Part shown: one piece after another, positions 53,393 through 61,498 of the stretch
How positions within the stretch are numbered: the first letter of the stretch is position 1
Layout: every line of letters begins with the position of its first letter
Assembly (NCBI GenBank): GCA_964468815.1
Contig: CAYXWN010000003.1
Coordinates: 1-64,000, forward strand
From: UMGS621 sp964468815
GTDB lineage: Bacteria; Bacillota; Clostridia; Christensenellales; Borkfalkiaceae
Direction of reading: 5' to 3'
Length of the DNA: 64,000 bases
Position numbers and translations under genes: made by a program
Notes under the pieces: generated by a model
Databases searched by the model: none
Seen by the model: the letters and a program-made list of their open reading frames with translations, nothing else
Told to the model about the DNA's origin: nothing

Positions 53393-53417
53393 CGGGGCGG
53401 GGCAACGCCCCGCCCCG
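53393..53417. repeat. Perfect GC-only hairpin at the right edge of the element
   Basis: CGGGGCGGGGC, loop AAC, then its exact complement. The stem is pure G/C in an AT-rich setting and has no T-run after it, so it need not be a terminator; it could be a single-strand origin or recombination structure. Confidence 0.75.
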
Positions 53418-53459
53418 CTCGTAAAAAACAAGTTGCGATAAAAAAGATTAGGAAAAGAG

Positions 53460-53514
53460 ACTGCGAACGCCCTTTCAAATTGGTTGAAAGAGAGGATACG
53501 CAGCCTTTTTTTTA
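53460..53514. terminator. Terminator after the collagen-like gene
   Basis: Same imperfect stem as at 29064-29118, followed by eight T on the plus strand and a T-rich stretch on the minus strand, so it can serve both the initiator gene and the collagen-like gene. Confidence 0.65.
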
Positions 53515-54159
53515 TTAAACTATTTTTAAGAGTGTAATTCCGCCTTCGGCGATCGTCGCGGTGACGGATGAGGTGTTTTCCAAAGAAAATTCGGTGGCGG
53601 CGGTTGTCGTGCGGAGAATCGTTCCCGATACGTTAGCCGGGTTGGCTGCGATTGAAACGTCCGTGCTTTCCGTGTCGATTGCCGTTCCGTTTTCCAAAAG
53701 AGAAACGGATAATACGTCGTTTGCCGACGGCAGACGGGCGGTGACGGAATAAGAAATCAAGTACGTGCCTGCCGGTACGGTTATAACGTTTCCCGATACG
53801 TTCATCGTTGTTTCTGGCGTTGCCGTCGATTGGGTGAGGGAAATGACGGTTTCCGCGGTCACGTCGCCGTTTACCGCCTCTGCGTAAAGTCCGTCGCCCG
53901 TTCCGCTTGCGCCCGTCGCACCCGTCGGACCGGTAACGCCTTGCAATCCTTGAACACCTTGCGGACCGGTAGCACCCGTCGCGCCTGTCGCGCCCGTCGG
54001 GCCGGTAACGCCTTGCTCGCCTTGCAATCCTTGAACACCTTGCGGACCGGTCGGACCTTGCGGACCAATTGGACCTCTCGCACCGACGACGAAAACGGGC
54101 GGACGGTTATTTTGACAACGGTTGCAACGGCAACCGAAAGGATGACAATATTCTGACAT
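53515..54159 (-). CDS. Collagen-like spore-surface protein (BclA type)
   Basis: 214 residues starting behind GGAGGTATC. A Cys/His/Arg-rich N-terminus (CHPFGCRCNRCQNN) is followed by 21 Gly-X-Y triplets (residues about 27-90, rich in GPTGAT, GPQGVQ) and a C-terminal domain of beta type (about 95-214). This layout is that of exosporium glycoproteins such as BclA. Thr-rich triplets are likely glycosylation sites. The longer frame upstream of 54159 lacks a ribosome site. The last ~48 codons are duplicated at 29119-29262. Confidence 0.88.
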   Translation of the reverse strand: MSEYCHPFGCRCNRCQNNRPPVFVVGARGPIGPQGPTGPQGVQGLQGEQGVTGPTGATGATGATGPQGVQGLQGVTGPTGATGASGTGDGLYAEAVNGDVTAETVISLTQSTATPETTMNVSGNVITVPAGTYLISYSVTARLPSANDVLSVSLLENGTAIDTESTDVSIAANPANVSGTILRTTTAATEFSLENTSSVTATIAEGGITLLKIV

Positions 54160-54356
54160 GATACCTCCAAACGTAAAATTGAAAAGACGCTGTTTTTCGC
54201 CTTGCAAAGGCTGCGCGCCTCTACTGATAAAATATGATTTTTTCGTGCGGAATGTGAAAAAAGGCGTTTTTTTCCGAATTGTTTCGGAAAGATTTGACAA
54301 TCTCGGAGGGATATAATAAAATATTATTAAACGAAAAGAGAGGAGTATTTCTGTTT

Positions 54357-55991
54357 ATGAAAATGGTAAAAAAATATATTTATCCGACCAAAATCGTAAA
54401 AACTTACGGCGGCGTCACGGGTGCGCAAGAATTAAAGGTTGAAAAGGATATGCAGATCGGTTTTTACGAGCCGAGCGTTTGCGTGTTAGCGGGCGGCGGT
54501 TCGTTGATTTTGGATTTCGGAAAGGAATTGCAAGGAGGTGTTCGCGTCATCACCTTTGCCGGCGGTGACGACTGCTTTTTGCGTTTGCGCTTCGGGGAAT
54601 CCGTTTCCGAATGTATGGCGAATTTGGGAGAAAAGAACGCTACGAATAATCACGCTGTGCGCGATCGGGTAATTTGTGCTCCGAGTTATTCGGATATGGA
54701 ATACGGCAATACGGGGTTTCGCTTCGTAAAGTTGGATAACGTCGGCGAAAAGAGCGTCGTATTAAAGAGCGTCATCGCCTATTCGGAAATGCTGAAAATG
54801 CCCAAAAAGGGGAGTTTCGAGTGCGACGATCAGACGTTGAATAAAATTTTCAAGGTAGCCTCCTACACGGTAGATCTCTGCGTGCAGAACGGCATGGTTT
54901 GGGACGGAATCAAGCGTGATCGTTTGGTATGGATCGGGGATATTCATCCCGAAATGCTTTCTCTTTCCACGCTTTACGGGCGGTTCGAACCCATCGAGCG
55001 GTCGCTTGATTTTATCAAGCGTCAGACGCCGCTGCCTGCTTGGATGAATCATATTCCCACGTATTCGATGTGGTGGATCATCATTTTGCACGATTACTAT
55101 ATGCGTACCGGCTGTATGGATTACCTTTCGGCGCAGAAAGAATATCTGCTCGGATTGCTTCGTCAGTTGGACGAAAATATCGGCGCGGACGGAGAAATTC
55201 TCTATAAAGACTATCTGTTGGATTGGCCGACGCACGAGCAACCGGATGAAATTCCGGGCGTACGCGCGCTCAATCGGATCGCCGCGGAAAAGGCGGAGAA
55301 GATTTTGTCGTTCTTGGGAGAGAAGAGCGATTTGCCCTCCAAGATCATTGCAAAATTGGATTTGAAACGTTATCCCGTTTTGGATAAAAAACAAGTAAAG
55401 GCGTTCGAGTGTATTGCTTACGGCGATTATAATCGGGACGCCCTCGCCTTTTTGACGAACGGCGGCGTCAAGGGATTTTCGACGTTTATGATTTATTACA
55501 TTCTGAAAGCGATGGTCGGTTGCGGCGGAGAAAACGAGAGCGTGGAACTGTTACGGGAGTATTACGGCGGAATGCTCGCCATGGGGGCGACGACGTTCTG
55601 GGAAGATTTCGATATTGATTGGACGAAGAACGCAACCAAGATTACGGAACTTCCCAAGCGCAATAAAATAGATATCCACGGCGATTACGGCAAATATTGC
55701 TATATCGGGTTCCGTCATTCCTTCTGTCACGGTTGGGCTTCCGGACCGATTGGCTTTTTGAGCGAATGTGTTGCCGGATTCGAGGTGACCGCACCCGGCT
55801 GCGCAAAGATGACTATTCAGCCGCATTTGGGAAAATTAAATTACGTAAAGGCGAAATTTCCAACGCCCTACGGCGTAGTGGAAGTACACCACGAAAAGGC
55901 GGACGGCAAGGTATGGACGACCTGTCGCGCGCCGCGAGAGGTGGAACTGCAATTTAAGGGGTGCGAATTAAAGGACTTCTCGCAATATTGA
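54357..55991 (+). CDS. GH78-like (alpha-L-rhamnosidase family) glycoside hydrolase
   Basis: 544 residues, cytoplasmic (no signal peptide). An N-terminal beta domain (about 1-145; LILDFGKELQGGVRVI, YSDMEYGNTGFRFVKL) leads to an (alpha/alpha)6 barrel with the family block DGIKRDRLVWIGDIHPEM, where Asp/Glu residues are catalytic in GH78, and WATSFWEDFD-like FWEDFDIDWT. A C-terminal beta domain ends at 544. It probably removes rhamnose or a related sugar from oligosaccharides. AGGAG lies 11 bp before the ATG. No transporter is adjacent. Confidence 0.82.
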   Translation: MKMVKKYIYPTKIVKTYGGVTGAQELKVEKDMQIGFYEPSVCVLAGGGSLILDFGKELQGGVRVITFAGGDDCFLRLRFGESVSECMANLGEKNATNNHAVRDRVICAPSYSDMEYGNTGFRFVKLDNVGEKSVVLKSVIAYSEMLKMPKKGSFECDDQTLNKIFKVASYTVDLCVQNGMVWDGIKRDRLVWIGDIHPEMLSLSTLYGRFEPIERSLDFIKRQTPLPAWMNHIPTYSMWWIIILHDYYMRTGCMDYLSAQKEYLLGLLRQLDENIGADGEILYKDYLLDWPTHEQPDEIPGVRALNRIAAEKAEKILSFLGEKSDLPSKIIAKLDLKRYPVLDKKQVKAFECIAYGDYNRDALAFLTNGGVKGFSTFMIYYILKAMVGCGGENESVELLREYYGGMLAMGATTFWEDFDIDWTKNATKITELPKRNKIDIHGDYGKYCYIGFRHSFCHGWASGPIGFLSECVAGFEVTAPGCAKMTIQPHLGKLNYVKAKFPTPYGVVEVHHEKADGKVWTTCRAPREVELQFKGCELKDFSQY

Positions 55992-56362
55992 AAATAATCA
56001 AAAAACAGATACCACAAAAAGCCTTTTGCGATCGTTTTTCGCAGGAGGCTTTTCCTTTGGAAAAGGTTTGCAAGGAAAAGAGAGCGCGTGTTTTTTCATT
56101 ATTCGTCAATGCGCGTTCGATCGGGAACGTGCGAGATTTGTTTGGTTTTGTGACTTTTTGAGAGGAATTTTTTTCATTTTTCCCGTTCGGAAGAAATTCT
56201 GGCGGTGAGAAAAGGGAAAAAGAGTCGGTTTTTACACTATTTTTAAAATTTTTTACGAATTTATCTAAAAAATTTTTAAAAACCTATTGAAATAACCGTT
56301 TTCTTCCGCTATAATATAAATGATGGCAAAAAGCCAATCAAGATAAGGAAGGAATAAAAACT
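55992..56362. other. Non-coding stretch before the EF-G paralogue
   Basis: An imperfect hairpin (about 56017-56053; AAAAGCC/GGCTTTT arms) may end the GH78-like gene. The rest is AT-rich with the promoter at 56287-56315. No gene is seen. Confidence 0.55.
56287..56315 (+). promoter_or_regulatory. Promoter of the EF-G-like operon
   Basis: TTGAAA (56287-56292) and TATAAT (56310-56315) with a 17-bp spacer. Confidence 0.75.
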
Positions 56363-58429
56363 ATGGGCATTTCAGCAAAGGACATCAGAAACATTGCAAT
56401 CATCGGGCACAGCGGCGAAGGGAAAACTTCTCTTGCCGAAGCGATGCTTTTTAACGGAAAGACGATCGACCGCTTGGGAAAAGCGGCGGACGGTACGACC
56501 GTTATGGATTACGACGAGCAAGAAATTGCGCGCGGTATTTCGATTTCTCTCTCTACCGCATACGCTACGTGGGAAGGGGTAAAGATCAATATAATAGACG
56601 TTCCGGGGTTTGCGGATTTCGAGGGCGAAGCGGAAGAGGCGATGCGCGCGGTAGACGCGGCGGTTCTCGTTGCGGACGCGTCCGGATCGGTCAGCGTCGG
56701 CGCGGAGAAAATGGTCGGGTATTGTGAACGCCATTCGTTGCCGTTGATTATCTTTATTAACGGAATCGACAAGGAAAACGCGAATTACGTCGCTACGATG
56801 GATGCATTCCGAAAGATGTTCGGCAGAAAGATCGCAACCATGCACACGCCGATCATGGAGGGGAACAAAATGCAAGGATACGTCAGCATTATTTCCTCTA
56901 AGGCGTACCTCTTTACCAAGGGCGGAAGAAACGAGATCCCCGTACCGGCAGAACTTGTGGGGCAGGTTCGCGCGATTAAGAACGGCTTGATCGAAGCGGC
57001 GGCGGAATCCAGCGACGAACTGTTGGATAAATATTTCAGCGAAGGCACGCTGTCGAACGACGAAATTATCGAGGGAATCAAGGTCGGCGTCAAGAACGGC
57101 GAAACCGTTCCCGTTATGGGCGGCTCTGCGTTGCAGAACATGGGCGTTATCAATTTGATGAACGAAATCGTCGCGTTGCTCCCGTCTCCGGCGGACAAAA
57201 AGCCGACGGTGGCGGAAAATGTTGACGGCGAGCCCGTCGAAATCGTATGCGATGCGGACGGCGCGTTTGCCGCACAGGTATTCAAAACGGTGGTCGATCC
57301 GTTCGTCGGAAAGTTAAATATTTTGCGCGTATTTCGCGGCAAACTGAAAAGCGGCATGACCGTATACAATGCGACGACGGGAGAACGGGAGCGGATCAAC
57401 CAACTTTATGTTTTACGCGGCAAGAAGCAAGACGCCGTGGACGAACTTGCGGCAGGCGATATCGGTGCGGTCAACAAATTGAACGCGACGAATACCGGCG
57501 ACACGCTTTGCGACGAGTCCGCGAAAGTGAAATTTGCCCCCATTTCTTTCCCGAAGCCCGTATTAACGCTCGCGATTTACGCGGCGAAGCAAGGGGAAGA
57601 AGATAAGATATTCCAAGGCTTGAACCGCCTCGCGGAAGAAGATTGCTCCTTTAAGGTGGAAAAGGATTCCGAAACGGGCGAAATGGTGATTCGCGGACAG
57701 GGCGAAACGCAACTTGAAGTGCTTTCCAAGAAATTAAAGGCGAAATTCGGTTGCGAAGTCGTGTTGAGAGATCCCAAGATCGCGTATCGTGAAACCATTC
57801 GCGGCAGAGTGGAAGCGGAAGGAAAGCATAAAAAGCAGTCGGGCGGCGCGGGACAGTACGGCGTGGTTAACGTACGGTTCGAACCGGGTGCTGCGGACGG
57901 AAAATTCGAGTTTGTCGACGCGGTTGTCGGCGGCGCTGTTCCTCGTCAGTTTATCCCTGCTGTCGAAAAGGGATTGAGAGAAGCGATCGCAAAAGGCGTT
58001 TTGGCAGGATATCCGATGGTGGATTTGAAATGTACGCTATTTGACGGCAAGTATCACCCCGTCGACTCCAAAGAAGTTGCGTTCGTATCCGCGGCGAAAC
58101 TTGCTTACGACGAGGCGTGCCGCAAGGCGAACCCCGTTCTGTTAGAACCCATCTATTTGGTGCGCGTGGTCGTTCCCGAAAGTTACATGGGGGATATCTT
58201 GGGAGATATGAACAAGCGTCGCGGCAGAATCCTCGGTATGGATTCGGTAGACGGCAAGCAAGTGATCAACGCCGAAGTTCCGTTGGCGGAAATGTTCAAA
58301 TACGCGACTGATCTGCGCAGTATGACGCAGGGAAGAGGTCGGTTCGAAATGGATTTCTTGCGCTATGAAGAAGTGCCGTACGCCGCTCAGGAAAAAATAA
58401 TTAAAGAAGCGAAAGCCGCACAGGCTTAA
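56363..58429 (+). CDS. Elongation factor G-like GTPase (FusA2 type)
   Basis: 688-residue translational GTPase with EF-G domain layout. G1 is GHSGEGKTSL, G3 DVPGFADF; G4 is NGIDKE in place of NKxD of true EF-G, and the G2 region differs. Domain IV (GGAGQYGVVNVRFEP ... GYPMVDLKCTLFDGKYHPVDS) and domain V (RRGRILGMDS, YATDLRSMTQGRG) are full length. The G4 variant and the lone location (no rpsL-rpsG-tufA neighbours) mark it as the paralogue often named EF-G2, whose role is unclear. First gene of an operon with the PfkB, HD and YihY genes. Confidence 0.9.
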   Translation: MGISAKDIRNIAIIGHSGEGKTSLAEAMLFNGKTIDRLGKAADGTTVMDYDEQEIARGISISLSTAYATWEGVKINIIDVPGFADFEGEAEEAMRAVDAAVLVADASGSVSVGAEKMVGYCERHSLPLIIFINGIDKENANYVATMDAFRKMFGRKIATMHTPIMEGNKMQGYVSIISSKAYLFTKGGRNEIPVPAELVGQVRAIKNGLIEAAAESSDELLDKYFSEGTLSNDEIIEGIKVGVKNGETVPVMGGSALQNMGVINLMNEIVALLPSPADKKPTVAENVDGEPVEIVCDADGAFAAQVFKTVVDPFVGKLNILRVFRGKLKSGMTVYNATTGERERINQLYVLRGKKQDAVDELAAGDIGAVNKLNATNTGDTLCDESAKVKFAPISFPKPVLTLAIYAAKQGEEDKIFQGLNRLAEEDCSFKVEKDSETGEMVIRGQGETQLEVLSKKLKAKFGCEVVLRDPKIAYRETIRGRVEAEGKHKKQSGGAGQYGVVNVRFEPGAADGKFEFVDAVVGGAVPRQFIPAVEKGLREAIAKGVLAGYPMVDLKCTLFDGKYHPVDSKEVAFVSAAKLAYDEACRKANPVLLEPIYLVRVVVPESYMGDILGDMNKRRGRILGMDSVDGKQVINAEVPLAEMFKYATDLRSMTQGRGRFEMDFLRYEEVPYAAQEKIIKEAKAAQA

Positions 58430-58456
58430 AATCGCGAAAAAAGAGGTATAATAGAA

Positions 58457-59380
58457 ATGATATTGGCAGTCTGCCCGAATCCGAGTATGGACTGTACGAT
58501 CGAGGTGGACGATCTGAACGTCGGAATGCTCAATCGCATCAGCAATAAAGTAGAAACGTATTCGGGAAAGGCATTGAACGTCGCAATCGGCGTCGCCCGT
58601 TTAGGGGGTGACGCCTTGGCGACGGGGTTTATGTTTGAAGCCAACGGCAAGATGTTTGAACTCGCGTTGGAAAAAGAAGGCGTTCGTCACGAATTTGTTC
58701 GGAACGCCGGAAGCGTTCGCGTGAATTATAAGATCATTGATAAAAAATCCATGTTGACCGAGATCAACGATCGCGGAGACGAGGTTCTTTTCGAACAGCA
58801 AGAAGAACTCCTTTCCTTGGTGCGCAAGCGCGCGCAGACGGCGGAGATCGCCGTCGTAAGCGGAAGTTTGCCGAAAGGCGTTTCTCCCGATTATTACGGG
58901 AAGTTGATGGCTTGTATTCCGCCGCAGGTCAAAACGGTGGTGGATACCGAATCGCAGAATCTGCGGTACGCGCTCGCCTATCGTCCCTTTATGGTAAAGC
59001 CCAATTTGAAAGAGTTGGAAAATTTTACGCACAGATCGCTTTTTACGCATGAAGAAATCCTTGCCGCCGCGGAAGAAATGTTGGCGGAGGGCGCGCAGAA
59101 CGTCCTTGTTTCGTTGGGATCGGAGGGCGCGATCTTGACGAACGGAAAGGAACGGTATTACTGCAAGAGCGCGAACGTCGCCATTAACTCGACGGTGGGC
59201 GCAGGGGACAGCATGATCGCGTCCGCTTGTATGCAGATCATCAAAAACGCACCGCTTGCCGAAGTTTTGCGGCACGGCGTCGCGGCGGGAACGGCTGCGA
59301 TCACCACGAGCGGAACGAACTTATTTTATAAGGACAAATACGAGGAAATCTATACGCAGATTTCCGTACGGGAATTATAG
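58457..59380 (+). CDS. fruK: 1-phosphofructokinase / tagatose-6-phosphate kinase (PfkB family)
   Basis: 307-residue sugar kinase of the PfkB family, most like FruK/LacC: start ILAVCPNPSMDCTIEVDDL, SGKALNVAIGVARLGGDA, PNLKELENF, and the anion-hole/catalytic block NSTVGAGDSMIASACM. It phosphorylates a phosphorylated ketohexose with ATP. No fructose PTS gene is adjacent, so the exact sugar is open. GAGG precedes the ATG, 27 bp after the EF-G-like gene. Confidence 0.87.
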   Translation: MILAVCPNPSMDCTIEVDDLNVGMLNRISNKVETYSGKALNVAIGVARLGGDALATGFMFEANGKMFELALEKEGVRHEFVRNAGSVRVNYKIIDKKSMLTEINDRGDEVLFEQQEELLSLVRKRAQTAEIAVVSGSLPKGVSPDYYGKLMACIPPQVKTVVDTESQNLRYALAYRPFMVKPNLKELENFTHRSLFTHEEILAAAEEMLAEGAQNVLVSLGSEGAILTNGKERYYCKSANVAINSTVGAGDSMIASACMQIIKNAPLAEVLRHGVAAGTAAITTSGTNLFYKDKYEEIYTQISVREL

Positions 59381-59381
59381 C

Positions 59382-60047
59382 ATGACGTTGAAGGACTTGA
59401 AGAACGACCGCGAAATTACTGCGATCATCAGTGTTTCGGAAGAACAGATCGAACGGCTTGGGTATACCGAACATTCCATTCGGCACGTAAGCATCGTTGC
59501 AAAGCGCGCCGGGGAATTGTTGAGAAAGTTGGGGTACGACGAGCAAACGGTCAACGCGGCGGAGATCGCCGGGTATTTGCACGATATCGGCAATTCCGTT
59601 TCGCGAATTGATCACGCGCAGTCGGGTGCGATTTTGGCGTATCGGCTTTTGACCGAACGCGGTATGGATTATCGCGACGCCGCCGAAATCATGATGGCGA
59701 TCGGCAATCACGACGAGCAGTTCGGCGTACCGGTCAGCGCGGTGTCCGCAGCACTCATCATTGCGGATAAAAGCGACGTTCACAAGAGCCGCGTAAAAAA
59801 ATCCATCGAGGATAAGTACAACGTCGAGGATATTCACGACCGCGTGAATCTCGCCGCCGAAAGTTCTTTTATTACGGTGGACGAAGAAAATAAGCGAATC
59901 GTATTAGAGGTTACCATCGACACCGCCGTGTGCGAGGTGGTAGATTATTTTAAGATCTATCTGAATCGCATGAACATGTGCACGGCTGCGGCAAAACTGT
60001 TGGGGTATGATTTCGGGTTGGAGATCAATAAGGTTCGGTTTCAGTAG
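59382..60047 (+). CDS. HD-domain phosphohydrolase
   Basis: 221 residues with an HD fold: His in EHSIRHVSIVAKRAG, His-Asp in GYLHDIGNS, His in IGNHDEQFG and Asp in IADKSDVHKSR. Such stand-alone HDIG proteins hydrolyse nucleotides or phosphate esters; the substrate cannot be read. The C-terminal ~70 residues form an extra alpha/beta part. One base lies between the fruK stop and its ATG, so it is translationally coupled. Confidence 0.85.
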   Translation: MTLKDLKNDREITAIISVSEEQIERLGYTEHSIRHVSIVAKRAGELLRKLGYDEQTVNAAEIAGYLHDIGNSVSRIDHAQSGAILAYRLLTERGMDYRDAAEIMMAIGNHDEQFGVPVSAVSAALIIADKSDVHKSRVKKSIEDKYNVEDIHDRVNLAAESSFITVDEENKRIVLEVTIDTAVCEVVDYFKIYLNRMNMCTAAAKLLGYDFGLEINKVRFQ

Positions 60048-60204
60048 AGTTTTTTGTTTTTATGAATCGAAGCACGTTATATCCGTTTTGAACGGAAATA
60101 GCGTGCTTTCTTTTATGTGGTCGGAAGATACCGCGCTCGCCGCGCGAACGGGGAAAATCGTTCGTTTTTTTCATAATTTCCGAAAAGTTCGGAATACTGT
60201 CGGT

Positions 60205-61059
60205 ATGTGGAAAAAGACGTATGAAAAGGGAAGGAATTTTTTTCGGGAGTTTTCGGCTTGCCACGCGACGACGATCGCCGGGGCGTGGGTGTTCTTTTTG
60301 TTGCTTGCGGTCGTGCCGATTTTCTTTCTCTTGGTGACGGCGTTCGGCGTGTTCGGCGTGGACGTTTCGATCGAATTGGCGTCCCGTATTCCGGAGGAGT
60401 TTCGCGGACTCGTGCTGGAAATCATCGACGTTGCGAGTCAAGCCTCCCGCGGCGCGACGGTGTTATTCGTTTTGACCGTTTTTTGGTCGGGCTCGTCCCT
60501 CTTTTCGCATATGCTCAAAGACGGCGAACTTTTGTACGGAGCAAAGCGCGGAAAGAGCGGAGTCGTTCGCAAACTGCTTTCCTTTCTGTTGCTGTTTTTA
60601 TTGTTGACGGTGTTTTTTCTGAGTGCGTTTTTGCTCTTCCTCAACCGTTTTATCGTGCGGTATTTCGTCTTGACGGGGTTTTGGGCGGTACTCGTCAAGG
60701 TCGCGCTGTACGTAGTCGCGTTTTCGGTCATTTACGTGATCGTTTTTTTGTTACAAACGTTTATCAGCCCCGTGCGCGTCACGTTTGCAAATCGGGCGAC
60801 AGGGGCGGCGGTTTCGTTGGGAATCACGTTGGTCGGAACGCTTGCTTTTCTCGTTTATATCCGCTATTTTCATTCGTATAACGTGCTTTACGGAAGTCTC
60901 GCCGCATTGATCGTGTTTTTGCTTTGGTCGTATATTATTACGCTGAGTCTTGTAACGGGGGCGATCGTCGTGAAACGCAGAACGCAAAGGCGTGCGGAAG
61001 AAATTCCATCTGCGCGTTCAAGAGAAAAAGGACGTTTTTTTCAGAGCGATAAGGGATAA
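60205..61059 (+). CDS. YihY/BrkB-family membrane protein
   Basis: 284 residues with six membrane segments. Family features: ATTIAGAWVFFLLLAVVPIFFLL near the start, FWSGSSLFSHML, and LYGSLAALIVFLLWSYIITLSLVTGAIV. It was once annotated as RNase BN; its function is not established. The start at 60205 gives the usual length; a longer in-frame option from 60115 lacks a good site. A basic tail ends the chain. Confidence 0.85.
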   Translation: MWKKTYEKGRNFFREFSACHATTIAGAWVFFLLLAVVPIFFLLVTAFGVFGVDVSIELASRIPEEFRGLVLEIIDVASQASRGATVLFVLTVFWSGSSLFSHMLKDGELLYGAKRGKSGVVRKLLSFLLLFLLLTVFFLSAFLLFLNRFIVRYFVLTGFWAVLVKVALYVVAFSVIYVIVFLLQTFISPVRVTFANRATGAAVSLGITLVGTLAFLVYIRYFHSYNVLYGSLAALIVFLLWSYIITLSLVTGAIVVKRRTQRRAEEIPSARSREKGRFFQSDKG

Positions 61060-61072
61060 ACGGATTTTTTTG

Positions 61073-61101
61073 ACATAATTCGACACGTTCTCTCATAGAG
61101 T
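61073..61101 (+). promoter_or_regulatory. SigE-type promoter candidate for spoIIID
   Basis: ACATAAT (61073-61079) and CATAGAGT (61094-61101) with a 14-bp spacer resemble the SigE consensus KMATATT-N14-CATACANT. SpoIIID is a classic member of the SigE regulon. Confidence 0.6.
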
Positions 61102-61121
61102 ATCTGCATGGGGGAAGTGTT

Positions 61122-61376
61122 TTGCGTGAATATATGAAAAATCGGATTTACGAGGAGGCGAATTGGCTACTCGAAACGGGCGGCACGGTACGGGGTGCGG
61201 CAAAGGTGTTTCATCTGTCTAAGTCCACCGTACATAAAGATTTGACCGAACGTCTCGTCGAATTGGACGAACGCCTTGCGCGCGACGTGCATAAGGTGCT
61301 TGCGTTCAATCTTTCCGAACGCCATTTGCGCGGCGGAGAGGCGACCAGAAGAAAGTACGAGCAGATCCGCTCGTAA
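61122..61376 (+). CDS. spoIIID: Sporulation transcription regulator SpoIIID
   Basis: Mother-cell DNA-binding protein of 84 residues that tunes SigE genes and helps switch on sigK. The helix-turn-helix FHLSKSTVHKDLTERL and the conserved tail LSERHLRGGEATRRKY match the family. The start is taken as TTG at 61122 (REYMKNRIYEE aligns with the family N-terminus, GGGGGAAG 6 bp before); an ATG at 61134 would drop four residues. Confidence 0.95.
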   Translation: MREYMKNRIYEEANWLLETGGTVRGAAKVFHLSKSTVHKDLTERLVELDERLARDVHKVLAFNLSERHLRGGEATRRKYEQIRS

Positions 61377-61386
61377 CGGGATGCGC

Positions 61387-61440
61387 AAAAGCCGCGCGGT
61401 GTTTCGTTTTTTTGTACGAATCGCCGCGCGGCTTTTCTTT
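61387..61440. terminator. Bidirectional terminator between spoIIID and the ABC-F gene
   Basis: AAAAGCCGCGCGG arms (61387-61401 and 61422-61436) form a 13-15-bp stem flanked by A- and T-rich ends, in the space between the two convergent genes. Confidence 0.85.
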
Positions 61441-61498
61441 ATGAGTTTCGTTTTGTTTTCGTGTTTTGTATTTACGGCGGTTGCCGCGTTTTTTTAAG

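Larger units (their letters stand above)
49108..53423 (+). mobile_element. Compact integrative rolling-circle element, about 4.3 kb
   Basis: Seven or eight genes between chromosomal neighbours: tyrosine integrase, divergent XRE repressor, two small unknown proteins, a 30-codon ORF, a sigma-like factor and an HUH replication initiator. A 15-bp sequence TTACAAGGTATCGCC at 49116-49130 recurs inverted at 53378-53392. CTCGTA occurs directly at 49108-49113 and 53418-53423. The right limit fits the point (53421) where the sequence shared with 29025 begins. A-rich codons set it apart from its neighbours. Exact ends are inferred. Confidence 0.75.

Noticed and set aside
54294..54317. TTGACA/TATAAT pair before the GH78-like gene
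   Set aside because: The spacer is only 12 bp, too short for a standard promoter.
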